Positions 42,853 through 52,284 of a stretch of DNA of 64,000 nt are shown here, piece by piece. The notes below the pieces were generated by a model. That model was given only the letters and a program-made list of their open reading frames with translations, was not told where the DNA came from and did not search any database. The stretch's first letter is position 1, and each line of letters opens with the position of its first letter. The translations under genes were made by a program, and so were the position numbers. This DNA comes from Streptomyces halobius (lineage in GTDB: Bacteria > Actinomycetota > Actinomycetes > Streptomycetales > Streptomycetaceae). The stretch is taken from NCBI RefSeq assembly GCF_023277745.1, contig NZ_CP086322.1, positions 2,232,001 through 2,296,000 on the forward strand, read 5' to 3'.

Positions 42853-43629
42853 TCAGCCGCAGGCGCGCAGACCCGCGTCACGCGGTGCGCCGAGATCCCG
42901 CGACAGACTGCGGGCCACTTCACGGACCGCGATGGCACACTCCTGACGTGCGCTGTCGGCGAGCAGCCGCTCGACGGGTCCCACCACGCCGAGGCCGCCC
43001 ACGACCTCGCCGGTACGATCGAAGACGGGCGCCGCGATGCCGGCGTCGCCCAGCGTCAGCTCCTGGTCGTCCACCGCGTATCCGGTCTCGCGCACCCGGT
43101 CCAACTGCGGGGCGAGGCGCGCCGGATCGTCGATGCTGGCGCCGGTGACCCGGAGCAACTCGCCCGCCAGCAGCTCCTTACGGCGTTCGGCGGGCAGGAA
43201 GGCCGCGACGGCCTTCCCCAGGGCGCAGGTGTTCCAGGGCAGACTGGCCCCGGTCTCCAGGACCTGCGCCGCTCCCCCGGGACGGAACGCATGGTGCACG
43301 ACCAGGACGCGGCGGTCCGTGAGGACTCCCGCCCACACGGCGGCGCCGGTCTGGGTGGCCAGCAGATCGGCCCAGGTCACCGCGCGGGTGCGCAGCTCGT
43401 GCGAGTCCAGGTAGGCATTGCCCAGGACCACCAGGCCGGGGCCCAGCTGATACTTGCCCGTCTCCCGGTCCTGGACGACCATGCCCTCCATCTCAAGGGT
43501 GCGCAGCAGGGCGTGCACGGTCGGCTTGGCGATGCCGACGCGGTCGGCGAGTTCCGTCACGCCCAGGCGCGGGGTCGCCGTGGCGAGCTCCCGGAGAACG
43601 TGGATCGCTCTGTGCACCGCCTGGACCAT
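42853..43629 (-). CDS. IclR family regulator
   Basis: A 258-residue IclR-type regulator. The winged HTH lies at residues 5-60 (LGVTELADRVGIAKPTVHALLRTLE). The effector GAF-like domain follows, with LPWNTCALGKAVAAFLPAERR and GYAVDDQELTLGDAGIAAPV. IclR members often control glycerol or dihydroxyacetone genes. It is divergent from dhaM with 57 bp between start codons, so it probably regulates dhaM and itself. AGGAG precedes the ATG. Confidence 0.9.
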   Translation of the reverse strand: MVQAVHRAIHVLRELATATPRLGVTELADRVGIAKPTVHALLRTLEMEGMVVQDRETGKYQLGPGLVVLGNAYLDSHELRTRAVTWADLLATQTGAAVWAGVLTDRRVLVVHHAFRPGGAAQVLETGASLPWNTCALGKAVAAFLPAERRKELLAGELLRVTGASIDDPARLAPQLDRVRETGYAVDDQELTLGDAGIAAPVFDRTGEVVGGLGVVGPVERLLADSARQECAIAVREVARSLSRDLGAPRDAGLRACG

Positions 43630-43641
43630 GAAACAACTCCT

Positions 43642-43665
43642 GTTCGGTATTGATGAACGGCGTTC
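43642..43665. promoter_or_regulatory. Candidate IclR operator in the iclR-dhaM divergent gap
   Basis: Three half-sites GTTC (43642-43645), GAAC (43655-43658) and GTTC (43662-43665); the last two form the perfect palindrome GAACGGCGTTC. Confidence 0.45.
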
Positions 43666-43686
43666 TGACTCGTAGAGTCCTCGTTC

Positions 43687-44079
43687 ATGACACCGTTGGT
43701 TGGCATCGTACTTGTGTCGCACAGCGCGGAGATCGCCCACGGCATACAGTCCCTGGTCGGACAGCTCGGTTCCGGCCAAGTCGTCGTCGCCGCGGCCGGC
43801 GGTATGGAAGACGGTGGTATCGGGACGAGTTACGCCCGCATCCGCGACGCACTGCGCACCGCCGATACCGGCGCCGGCGTGCTGGTCCTCCCGGACCTGG
43901 GGAGCTCGGTCCTCACCGCACGCCTCGTCCTGGAGGACCACCCGGAGATCCAAGCCGTCCTGGCCGACGCCCCGTTCGTCGAGGGCGCCGTCGCAGCCAC
44001 CGTGTCGGCCGCATGCGGCGCCGATCTGTCCACCGTCGCCAAGGAGGCCGAAGAGGCGCGCCATATCAGCAAGTTCTGA
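43687..44079 (+). CDS. dhaM: PTS-dependent dihydroxyacetone kinase phosphotransferase subunit DhaM
   Basis: A 130-residue single-domain DhaM of the EIIA-mannose fold. The phosphorylated His is in VGIVLVSHSAEIAHGI near residue 11; GMEDGGIGTSYARI and LPDLGSSVLTARLVLED are family motifs. It accepts phosphate from HPr and passes it to ADP on DhaL. There are no fused HPr or EI domains. It diverges from the IclR gene. The rest of the system (dhaL) is on the other side of iclR, on the opposite strand. Confidence 0.9.
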   Translation: MTPLVGIVLVSHSAEIAHGIQSLVGQLGSGQVVVAAAGGMEDGGIGTSYARIRDALRTADTGAGVLVLPDLGSSVLTARLVLEDHPEIQAVLADAPFVEGAVAATVSAACGADLSTVAKEAEEARHISKF

Positions 44080-44488
44080 CGCGCCTGACCCGATGCTGCT
44101 TGTCCTGAGGGGCTTGAGGGGCGCCGACGCCCGTCCTCCAGAGCGCGCGCCGGGCGGGACCTTTTTGCCGGGGCGGCACACCCGTCGCCACCCCGCAACC
44201 GGTCTGGGTTCCGGCGCCGGCTCCTTTCTGAGTGCCGGGCAGCAGCACGGCGGGGGACCCGGTGCACCGGCAAAGGTGCACCGCCCGGCAGCGTGCTCCG
44301 CGGCCGCACCGGTTGGCACATACCGCGCCCCGATCAGGGCATGCGAGGCGGCCAGCACAGCCTCGGAAGAGGGCGGCACGCAATCTCCCATCGGGCAGCA
44401 CGGAGCCTCCCGTCAGGTGGCAGAGCCTCCTATCGGAGCACGTACTCTCCGTCAACAGCCCTGACCACTCGCGAACTCCCCGTCGCTC
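44080..44488. other. No gene recognised
   Basis: 409 bp between dhaM and the macrodomain gene. Open frames here are GC-driven and match no family I know. A short inverted repeat TGCACCGGCAAAGGTGCA lies near 44265. Confidence 0.4.
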
Positions 44489-45025
44489 TCACTGCACCTG
44501 CGCCGCGAACGCCGCATACGCGTGCTCGTCGAAGAGGACGAAGCACACCTCCTCCACGGCCGTTTCCGTGTCGCACACCGTCTGGACGGCGATGCGGGCG
44601 GCGTCGTCCATGGGCCAGCCGTAGATGCCGGCGGAGATGGCCGGGAACGCGACCGTCCGCGCGCCCAGTTCGTCGGCGACCCGCAGCGATGCACGGTAGC
44701 AGGAGGCCAGCAGGTCGCTGCGGTCCTCGGAGGCGGCGTACACCGGGCCGACCGTGTGGATGACCCACCGGGCGGGCAGCCGGCCGGCGGTGGTGGCGAC
44801 GGCCTCGCCGGTGGGCAGGCCGCGGCCGTACTTCGAGGCGCGCAGGGCGCGGCACTCGGCGAGGATCTCCGGTCCGCCGCGCCGGTGGATCGCGCCGTCC
44901 ACTCCCCCTCCGCCCATGAGCGAGGAGTTGGCTGCGTTGACTACAGCGTCCACGGCCTGTTCGGTGATATCGCCCTGGACGAGGGTGAGGGCGGGGGCGG
45001 AACGGGAGGGCGGCGAGGTGCTCAT
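44489..45025 (-). CDS. Macrodomain protein (O-acetyl-ADP-ribose deacetylase-like)
   Basis: A 178-residue macrodomain. The ADP-ribose site is [28 protein letters not shown], with the catalytic Asn and Asp of MacroD-type hydrolases; [13 protein letters not shown] is the second ligand loop. Members remove ADP-ribose from proteins or deacetylate O-acetyl-ADP-ribose. The start is the ATG at 45025. No partner gene is obvious. Confidence 0.9.
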   Translation of the reverse strand: MSTSPPSRSAPALTLVQGDITEQAVDAVVNAANSSLMGGGGVDGAIHRRGGPEILAECRALRASKYGRGLPTGEAVATTAGRLPARWVIHTVGPVYAASEDRSDLLASCYRASLRVADELGARTVAFPAISAGIYGWPMDDAARIAVQTVCDTETAVEEVCFVLFDEHAYAAFAAQVQ

Positions 45026-45188
45026 GTGCCCGAGCGTAGGCAGGCTCGCGCGGGGCGGCCAGTTGACGACGGGCGCGTCGCGCCGACCAGAGGCGGCGGT
45101 TCGCCCGTACGGGCAGGGAGGATGGGGCTGCGCAGCCGCAGACCAACGACGCCCGGCACGAAGACGGCGCCAGACGCGCACCTGCTGA

Positions 45189-46610
45189 TCAACGACGACC
45201 CGCACGCAGCCACCGCCAAACGGTCCTGGCCGCATAATGCCCCGACATCCCATGCACCCCCGGGCCCGGCGGCGTCGCCTGGGAGCAGAGGAAGACGGCG
45301 GGGTGGGCGGTTTCGTAGGGGATGCGGGTGAGTTTGGGGCGGATGAGCAGGCGCAGCCCGGCCGCGGAGCCGGTGGCGGTGTCGCCGCCGATGTAATTGG
45401 CGTTGCGGGCGGCGAGTTGGGGCGGGCCGGCGACCGCGCGGGCGAGGACGAGGTCCCGGAAGCCGGGGGCGAAGCGCTCGATCTGGCGCTCGACGACGTC
45501 GGTGGCGTCGCCTTCCCAGCCGTTGGGGACATGGCCGTACGCCCAGAAGACGTGCTTGCCCTCGGGGGCGCGGGTGTCGTCGATCAGGCTGGGCTGGGCG
45601 GTGATCAGGAAGGGGGTGGACGGGTCCTGGCCGTGCGTGGCGGCGTTGAGCGCGGCGGCGATGTCGCCGCTGGTGGGGCCGATATGGACGGTGCCGGCCC
45701 GGCGGGCCTCCTCGGCCGTCCACGGGACGGGGCCCGACAGCGCGTAATCGATCTTGAAGACGCTGGGGCCGTACTTCACCTCCCGGTACGCGTTGCCCAG
45801 ACCGGCGATCCGGGCGAGCGCGGTCGGCGAGGTGTCGAAGACATAGGCGCGGGCCGGCGGCAGATCGTCCAGCCGCTTGACCTCGAAGTCGGTGTGCACG
45901 GCGCCGCCATGGGCCCGCAGCAGCCCGGCGAGCGCGTCGGAGATCGCCTGGGAGCCGCCGCGCGCCACCGGCCAGCCGTTGGCGTGCGCGGCGAGCGCGA
46001 ACACCAGGGCGAGGCCGGCGGTCCCGAAGCTGCCGAGCGGCGCGATGGCGTGCGCCGCGAGGCCGGCCATCAGCGCGCGGGCCTTCTCGTCCTGGAAGCG
46101 GCAGTTGAGGAGCGTGACCGGCTGCATCGCGACCAGCCCGAACCGGGCGTAGGTCAGCGGGTCGCCGGGCAGGCCGAGCCACTGGGTGCGCAGGAAGTCA
46201 TGCGCCAGGGCGTCCCATTTGCCGACGAAGGGCGCGACGAGCCTGCGGTACGTGCCGGCGTCGCGCGCGCCGAACGACATCGCGGTCTGGCCGACGGAGT
46301 GGGCCAGCACCGCGGCCGTGCCGTCCGGGAAAGGGTGCGCCATCGGGAGCTCGGGGTGCAGCCATTCCAGGCCGTACCGGACCAGCGGCATGGCGTTGAA
46401 GGCGGGCGAGCCCGCGCCGAGGGGGTGCACCGCCGAGCAGGGGTCGTGGCGGAAGCCGGGGAGGGTCAGCTCCTCGGTGCGGGCTCCGCCGCCGATGGTG
46501 GACCGGGCCTCGAAGACCTCGACGGACATCCCGCGGCGGGCCAGCTCGACGGCGGCGGTCAGGCCGTTGGGTCCCGCCCCGACCACCACGGCATCGAGCA
46601 TCCTCGGCAC
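45189..46610 (-). CDS. CrtI-like FAD-dependent oxidoreductase
   Basis: A 473-residue flavoprotein. The dinucleotide motif is [20 protein letters not shown], followed by [35 protein letters not shown] is the second FAD contact, as in phytoene desaturase and related proteins. The C-terminus has [15 protein letters not shown]. The substrate is unknown; there are no carotenoid genes nearby. The start is the GTG at 46610, preceded by GGGGAG. It lies 40 bp after the phosphatase gene in the same direction. Confidence 0.85.
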   Translation of the reverse strand: MPRMLDAVVVGAGPNGLTAAVELARRGMSVEVFEARSTIGGGARTEELTLPGFRHDPCSAVHPLGAGSPAFNAMPLVRYGLEWLHPELPMAHPFPDGTAAVLAHSVGQTAMSFGARDAGTYRRLVAPFVGKWDALAHDFLRTQWLGLPGDPLTYARFGLVAMQPVTLLNCRFQDEKARALMAGLAAHAIAPLGSFGTAGLALVFALAAHANGWPVARGGSQAISDALAGLLRAHGGAVHTDFEVKRLDDLPPARAYVFDTSPTALARIAGLGNAYREVKYGPSVFKIDYALSGPVPWTAEEARRAGTVHIGPTSGDIAAALNAATHGQDPSTPFLITAQPSLIDDTRAPEGKHVFWAYGHVPNGWEGDATDVVERQIERFAPGFRDLVLARAVAGPPQLAARNANYIGGDTATGSAAGLRLLIRPKLTRIPYETAHPAVFLCSQATPPGPGVHGMSGHYAARTVWRWLRAGRR

Positions 46611-46650
46611 CTGCGCCACTCCCCTCACGTCCGACCCTCGGCGTTGAGGA

Positions 46651-47652
46651 TCAGTTGGCGGCTGCCAGCAGTCCGAGGATACGCCGCGCCGTTTCGGCGT
46701 CCCGGGCCGCGGTGAAGGGCAGGGCGTTGCCGCCTTCGATACGGAACGGCTGCCCGGCGACCGTGCCGCTGGCGCCGCCCGCCTCCTGCACCAGGAGCAG
46801 CCCGGCGGCGTGGTCCCAGGCGTTTTCCCAGCTGAACGCGATGGCGTCGATCTCACCGCGGGCCACATGCAGATACTCCAGGCCCGCCGAGCCGCAGGGG
46901 CGCGGGGCGACGCCGCCGGTGTCCAGGGTGGCCAGCACTCGCTTCTCGTCGTCGTTGGTGAAGTCGAAGTGGGAGGTGGCGACGTTGAGGATCGCATCGG
47001 GGGCCGGGCTGCCCGCGCGCAGCGGTATGCCGTTCAACTCGGCGCCGTGGCCTCGGCGGGCGATGGCCATCAGGCCGAGGGCGGGGGCGTACGTCCAGGA
47101 GGCCAGCACCTCGCCGCGGTGGGCGAGCGCGACGAGGGTGGCGAAGCCGGGGTCGCCGTGCACGAACTGGCGGGTGCCGTCGACCGGGTCGACTATCCAG
47201 ACGGGAGCGTCGCCGTGCAGTGCGTCCAGCACGCTCGGGTCGGCGTGCACCGCCTCCTCGCCGACCACCCGGGAGCCGGGCAGCAGGGCCGTCAGCGCGG
47301 CGGTGAGGTGCTCTTCGGCGAGCCGGTCGGCGACCGTGACGAGGTCGTGCGGCCCGTTCTTCTCGACGATGTCCTCGGCGGCGAGCTGCTGGAAGCGCGG
47401 CATGATCTCGTCGGCGGCGGCCTGGCGGACGGCGGCCTCGACGGCGACCAGGTCCGGCGCGGAGAGGTCCGGCTCCGCGCGATCCGGCGAGGACGGGTGG
47501 GCGGGGGCAGTGGGGGTCAGGGCCACGGCCGCATCACCGTTCGTGACAGCGGCGCCGTGCGTTACCGCGCCGTTCGTGGCATCGGTGCTGCTCAGGGCGT
47601 CGGTGATGTCCGTGGTGTCTCCCTGATCTTGGGTACGGAATGCTTCGATCAT
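46651..47652 (-). CDS. Inositol monophosphatase family protein
   Basis: A 333-residue Mg-dependent phosphatase. The metal sites are [25 protein letters not shown] and [19 protein letters not shown], in the expected order. The family includes inositol-1-phosphatase, histidinol phosphatase and fructose-1,6-bisphosphatase; the substrate cannot be chosen. An N-terminal extension of about 65 residues is Ala/Thr/Asp-rich with repeated TNG-like segments and probably disordered. Confidence 0.85.
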   Translation of the reverse strand: MIEAFRTQDQGDTTDITDALSSTDATNGAVTHGAAVTNGDAAVALTPTAPAHPSSPDRAEPDLSAPDLVAVEAAVRQAAADEIMPRFQQLAAEDIVEKNGPHDLVTVADRLAEEHLTAALTALLPGSRVVGEEAVHADPSVLDALHGDAPVWIVDPVDGTRQFVHGDPGFATLVALAHRGEVLASWTYAPALGLMAIARRGHGAELNGIPLRAGSPAPDAILNVATSHFDFTNDDEKRVLATLDTGGVAPRPCGSAGLEYLHVARGEIDAIAFSWENAWDHAAGLLLVQEAGGASGTVAGQPFRIEGGNALPFTAARDAETARRILGLLAAAN

Positions 47653-47868
47653 GCGTCAATCGAACCACGCCCCACTGACACTCCGACTGGCCGCCAGGTG
47701 AACTCCCGGTGCCGCGGAGTGCACAGGGCGGTGGTGCGCACACCCGCCGTGACGGTCCGCGTGCCCTCCGCGTCGCCCACCATGCCCCCGCCGTCCCACC
47801 GCGTCCCCGCAGCGTCCCCGCCCCGCCATTCAGCGCCCCACCGCGCGCACCCCGCATCCCGCACGGAT

Positions 47869-49824
47869 TCAGCGCCCGACCGCGTACCCCTGCATCCCCC
47901 GAGGATTCGCCGCCGCCGACAGCACCCCCGTCTCCGGATCGCGGGCAACCGCGCACAGCCGCCCCTCCGACCAGGGGCCGCCGACCGTGACCCGATGACC
48001 GCGCCGCCGCAGCTCATCGACGGTCTCCGCGCCGATCCGGGACTCCACGGTGACGCTCCCCGGCCGCATCCCCCGCGGGAAGAACGAGCCCGGGAACGCG
48101 TCGTTGTGCCAGTTCGGGGCGTCGATGGCGCCTTGGAGGTCGAGGCCCCCGCACACCGCCGGCCGCAGCGCCACGGCCAGGAAGAAGTGCACCTGCCACT
48201 GGTCCTGCTGGTCCCCGCCCGGCGTGCCGAAGGCCATCACGGGGACCCCGTCGCGCAGCGCGAGGGACGGAGTGAGGGTGGTGCGGGGGCGGCGCCCGGG
48301 GGTGAGCGAGTTCGGCAGCCCCTCCTCCAGCCAGGCCATCTGCAACCGGGTACCGAGCGGAAAGCCGAGCGCCGGGATGACGGGGTTGGACTGCAGCCAG
48401 CCACCGGACGGTGTCGCGGAGACCAGGTTTCCCCAGCGGTCGACGATGTCGAGATGGCAGGTGTCGCCCCGGGTGGCCCCATTGTGGCCGACCTCGGGCG
48501 CGACGTCCGAGGGCACGGAGTCCCCGGGCACCGGGTCTGCAGGCACGACGTCCGAGGGCATGGGGTACGCGCCCCCGGCGTCCGAAGGCAGATCCCCGGA
48601 CGCAGCACCCGACGGCGCGCCCCCCGACACAGCCCCCCGCCCCACCGTCGGCTCCCCCACCCCGCTCCCGGAGGTCCCCATCGGGTCAAAGCCGCCCTCG
48701 CCCGCCACGACCGCCCGCGCCTGCTTGCTCAGCCGCGGCGTACGGCCGTCCGGGCTGCCGGGCCGCAGCTCGTACGAGGCACGCTCGCCGATCAGCTTCC
48801 GGCGGGCGGCGTTGTAGTCCGCGCCGAGCAGCGTGCCGAGCGGCACCTCGGCGGCATCGCCGTACCACGCCTCCCGATCGGCCATCGCGAGCTTGCAGCC
48901 CTCGATCAGCAGATGGACGTACTCGGGACTGCCGTGGGCGGGCAACTCACTCGGCAGCAGGGCGAGTTGCTGAAGGAACACCGGTCCCTGGGACCAGCCG
49001 CCGGCCTTGGCGACGGTCCAGCCGTTCCAGTCACAGGTCGCCGGAGCCTCATAGGTCGCGGCGAACGCGGCCAGGTCGTCGCCGGTGAGGGTGCCCGCGT
49101 GGCGCTCCCCCGAGGTGTCCATGGCCGGACGGGCGGCGAAATCGGCCAGCGCCTCGCCGATGAAACCCTCCCGCCAGACGCTGCGGGCGGCCTCGATCTG
49201 CGCCTCCCGGCCGGCGGACACGGCCTCCACCTCAGCGATCAGCCGGCGCCAGGTGGCCGCCAGCGGACGGTTCCTGAGCAGCTCTCCGGGCGCGACGGCA
49301 CGGCCGCCCGGGAGATAGATCCCGGCCGAGGAAACCCATTCCCGCTCGAAGAGTTCCCGCACCGTCTCCACGGTCTCCCCGACGCGCTCGACGGCGGGGT
49401 GACCGTGCTCGGCGTAGCCGATGGCGTACCGCAGCACCTCGGCCAGCGACTTGGTCCCGTGGTCGCGCAGCAGCAGCATCCAGGCGTCGAAGGCGCCGGG
49501 GACGGCTGCGGCCAGCGGTCCGGTGCCGGGCACCAGGTCGAGGCCGAGCGCGGAGTAGTGCGCCACCGTCGCACCGGCCGGCGCCGGTCCCTGGCCGCAC
49601 AGCACCCGCACCGGCCCGTCCGCGGGCGCGAGAATGATCGGCACCTCACCCGCGGGACCGTTCAGATGCGGCTCCACGACATGCAGCACGAAACCGGCGG
49701 CGACGGCCGCGTCACAGGCGTTGCCGCCGTCCTCCAGGACGGCCATCGCGGACTGGGACGCCAGCCAGTGCGTGGTGGAGGCCATCCCGAAGGTGCCTTG
49801 GAGAGTGGGACGGGTGGTGAACAC
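47869..49824 (-). CDS. Gamma-glutamyltransferase family protein
   Basis: A 651-residue Ntn-hydrolase precursor. The large-subunit start is MASTTHWLASQSAMAVLEDGGNACDAAVAA; the catalytic Thr, which becomes the N-terminus of the small subunit, is in GDTCHLDIVDRWGN near residue 455. GTPGGDQQDQ and FPRGMRPGS follow. Just before the cleavage site is an insertion of about 70 low-complexity residues (SGSGVGEPTV to SDVAPEV) with repeated PSD/PGD units. No signal peptide is visible, so it may be cytosolic and act as an acylase-like enzyme. The GTG start has GAGGAG 8 nt upstream. Confidence 0.87.
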   Translation of the reverse strand: MFTTRPTLQGTFGMASTTHWLASQSAMAVLEDGGNACDAAVAAGFVLHVVEPHLNGPAGEVPIILAPADGPVRVLCGQGPAPAGATVAHYSALGLDLVPGTGPLAAAVPGAFDAWMLLLRDHGTKSLAEVLRYAIGYAEHGHPAVERVGETVETVRELFEREWVSSAGIYLPGGRAVAPGELLRNRPLAATWRRLIAEVEAVSAGREAQIEAARSVWREGFIGEALADFAARPAMDTSGERHAGTLTGDDLAAFAATYEAPATCDWNGWTVAKAGGWSQGPVFLQQLALLPSELPAHGSPEYVHLLIEGCKLAMADREAWYGDAAEVPLGTLLGADYNAARRKLIGERASYELRPGSPDGRTPRLSKQARAVVAGEGGFDPMGTSGSGVGEPTVGRGAVSGGAPSGAASGDLPSDAGGAYPMPSDVVPADPVPGDSVPSDVAPEVGHNGATRGDTCHLDIVDRWGNLVSATPSGGWLQSNPVIPALGFPLGTRLQMAWLEEGLPNSLTPGRRPRTTLTPSLALRDGVPVMAFGTPGGDQQDQWQVHFFLAVALRPAVCGGLDLQGAIDAPNWHNDAFPGSFFPRGMRPGSVTVESRIGAETVDELRRRGHRVTVGGPWSEGRLCAVARDPETGVLSAAANPRGMQGYAVGR

Positions 49825-49904
49825 GGGGGCGGCTCCTCAGCGGGGGTGGTGCGGCCGATGTGCCTGACGGGGTTGTCCTCTTGGGTGTCCCCTACCCTCA
49901 CCCC

Positions 49905-50578
49905 ATGGCCACGCACCACACGCCCCTCCCCCGCTCGGCCAGCGGCGTCCGCTGGGACGGCCTGGCCCCGACCGTTACCGGACCGGCCCGCCCGCCGCTG
50001 CGCTGCGGAGTCGCGGACGGGCGGCGGCTGGGCGCAACCTGCTGCCGGTGCGCCCGCTCTCCGCGCCCGACGCGCCACGGGTGAAGGCGCACCGCCGTCA
50101 GCACCACGAGGGCATACTGCCGCCCGCCCTGCTCTGGTGGGTCGGCGGGCTCGACTCGCTGGTGCTGCTTGACGGGCACGACCGGCTCGCGGCGGCGCTC
50201 GCCGAGGGCGGCCGCCCGGCTGCCCTGGCACTCGCCCGCGAGAGACCGGAGCGCCGGGTGAGGTGGGCCGTCCAGCCGATCGTCCGCGACTACGAGGAGC
50301 GCCTCGCGCCCCTGGAGCGCGCACGCGGGCTGAGCAGGGATCGAGGGACCGGGGGACCGACTGAGCGGGGATCGAGGGGCCGGCTGACGGGGATCGAGGG
50401 GCCGGCTGACGGGGATCGAGGGCCCGAGGAGGGACCGGCTGAGCGAGGATCCAGGGACCGGCCCAACCGGTCCCCGCGCCAGACCCCGTTCCCCCTTCGG
50501 CCCCCTTTGTCGGGAATGCCGGCGCCCGCGTTACGGTTGATCCCGCTGCCGGCCGCGTGGGCCGTGTGGCGGACGTGA
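49905..50578 (+). pseudogene. Conserved hypothetical protein, frameshifted
   Basis: The first part is read from the ATG at 49905 (SASGVRWDGLAPTVTGPARP, then CGVADGRRLG). The continuation NLLPVRPLSAPDAPRVKAH and LPPALLWWVGGLDSLVLLDG is in another frame. The switch falls in the GGGCGGCGGCTGGGC stretch near 50018-50036, consistent with a one-base indel. Beyond about 50330 the frame runs into a 22-bp tandem array and ends at 50578. I do not recognise the family beyond LDGHDRLAAALAEG, a segment that recurs in Streptomyces hypothetical proteins. Confidence 0.45.
50337..50460. repeat. Tandem array, 22-bp unit
   Basis: Two exact copies of a 22-bp unit starting GGGGATCGAGGGGCCGGC (50367-50388 and 50389-50410), flanked by diverged copies on both sides. 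Confidence 0.85.
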
Positions 50579-50596
50579 CCGGAGAAGGAGAGCGCC

Positions 50597-51658
50597 GTGC
50601 AGGGCAAGCACCACGGTGAGTACAAGGTGCCGGGCGGCAAGCTCGTGGTCGTCGATCTCGATGTGGTCGACGGGGCGCTGCGCGGGGTCCGGGTCTCCGG
50701 GGACTTCTTCCTGGAGCCGGACGAGGCGCTGGACGCGATCAACGGAGCGCTGGAGGGCGCTCCTACGGAGCTGGACGCCCGGGGGCTCGCGGCCAGGATC
50801 GACGCGGCACTGCCGGCCGGCACGGTGCTGTTCGGCTTCGGCAGCGAGGCGGTGGGCATCGCGGTCCGGCGGGCCGTCGCGGGCGCCGCGGAGTGGACCG
50901 ACTTCGACTGGCGGATCATTCATGACGGGCCGCAACCGCCCGCGCTGCACATGGCGTTGGACGAGGTGCTGACGGGCGAGGTCGCGGCGGGACGGCGGCC
51001 GCCGACGCTGCGGGTGTGGGAGTGGGACCGCCCCGCGGTGATCATCGGCAGCTTCCAGTCACTGCGCAACGAGGTGGACCGGCAGGGCGCCGACCGCCAC
51101 GGCGTGACGGTCGTCCGCCGGATCAGCGGCGGCGGTGCCATGTTCGTGGAGCCCGGCAACACCATCACCTACTCGCTCTGCGTCCCGGACACGCTCGTGC
51201 AGGGGCTCTCCTTCGCCGAGAGCTATGCATATCTGGACGACTGGGTGCTGACCGCGCTCGGCGACATGGGCATCAAGGCCTGGTACAAGCCGCTCAATGA
51301 CATCGCCACGGACGCCGGGAAGATCGCCGGCGCCGCTCAGAAACGCCTCGCCACGGGAGCCGTGCTGCATCACGTGACCATGTCGTACGACGTCGACGCG
51401 GACAAGATGGTCGAGGTGCTGCGGATCGGCCGGGAGAAGCTCTCGGACAAGGGCACGACCAGCGCGAAGAAGCGGGTCGATCCGCTGCGGCGGCAGACCG
51501 GGCTGCCCCGCGCCGAGGTCATCGACCGGATGGTCACGTCGTTCCGGACCCGCTACGGCGGGGCGGCGGGCGCGGTCTCGGACGACGAGCTGGCGCGGGC
51601 GCGGGAGCTGGCGACGGGCAAGTTCAGCTCGGCGGAGTGGCTGGCGCGGGTGCCGTGA
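50597..51658 (+). CDS. Lipoate-protein ligase A family protein with N-terminal accessory domain
   Basis: A 353-residue protein. Residues 1-95 resemble the small accessory domain of lipoate ligases (GGKLVVVDLDVVDGALRGV; FFLEPDEALDAINGAL). Residues 100-353 are the catalytic cofactor-transferase fold with VVRRISGGGAMFVEPGN (the RRxSGGGA lipoyl-AMP loop) and the lysine motif AGKIAGAAQKR. In E. coli LplA the accessory domain is C-terminal, so the order here is swapped. It should attach lipoate or octanoate to E2/GcvH proteins. The start is the GTG at 50597 after GGAGAAGGAGAG. Confidence 0.85.
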   Translation: MQGKHHGEYKVPGGKLVVVDLDVVDGALRGVRVSGDFFLEPDEALDAINGALEGAPTELDARGLAARIDAALPAGTVLFGFGSEAVGIAVRRAVAGAAEWTDFDWRIIHDGPQPPALHMALDEVLTGEVAAGRRPPTLRVWEWDRPAVIIGSFQSLRNEVDRQGADRHGVTVVRRISGGGAMFVEPGNTITYSLCVPDTLVQGLSFAESYAYLDDWVLTALGDMGIKAWYKPLNDIATDAGKIAGAAQKRLATGAVLHHVTMSYDVDADKMVEVLRIGREKLSDKGTTSAKKRVDPLRRQTGLPRAEVIDRMVTSFRTRYGGAAGAVSDDELARARELATGKFSSAEWLARVP

Positions 51659-51827
51659 ACGCCTGCCCGGAAACCTCAACTCACCCCGCACCGGGCCCCG
51701 CTCCCGCACCGGCGCCCCTGTTCGCTCCACAACTGCATGGGAAATCAGTGACTGCACCAGCCCGACGAGAGGTCAGCGGAGCCGATGGAAGAGCTGTCGT
51801 CACCGAGAGCTAACTGCCTGGCATGAT

Positions 51828-52284
51828 GCGGGCGTTGCGGCTGCTTATGCTGCCGCGCCGCACACGCTGGTGCGGACGATCGGCTATCCGGCCGTATTCG
51901 CTTCCTTGCGCCCGGGCCGACCGGGCCCGGTCACGCTGCTCGACTACGGCTGCGGGCCGGAGAACGCGGCCCGCGCGGCCGCACGTGTCTTCGGGGCCCG
52001 CGTGTGCGTGGTCGATACCTCTCCGGCGATGCTGGAAAATCGCCCGCAGTCGACCGGTTCCGCAGGTTGACTACCGGCTGAGCCGCGATGGCGGCCTGCG
52101 GTTTCTCCGGAACGCATCGGTGGACGCAGCCATGTGCTGCTTCGTCTTCGTTTGCGTGCCCAGCCGAGACGAACTCGGCTCCATCTGCGCCGAGATCCAT
52201 CGGGTCCTCCGTCCCGGCGGCCGGTTCGCGGTACTGGATCGGAGAAGACCGCGTCGGGCGGACAAGTCCGACCGTACGCCGGGC
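51828..52284 (+). pseudogene. SAM-dependent methyltransferase remnant
   Basis: The frame around 51840-52060 gives APHTLVRTIGYPAVFASL and the SAM motif VTLLDYGCGPENAARAAA, then hits a stop. A second frame continues as VDYRLSRDGGLRFL, AAMCCFVFVCVPSRDELGSI and HRVLRPGGRFAVLD. The frameshift lies near 52040-52060. The C-terminal part is missing because the leftward LLM gene ends at 52285. There is no start codon with a ribosome site in the first frame. Confidence 0.65.

Noticed and set aside
44080..44488. Cys-rich leftward frame in the dhaM-macrodomain gap
   Set aside because: No ribosome site, codon pattern or family resemblance; likely chance.
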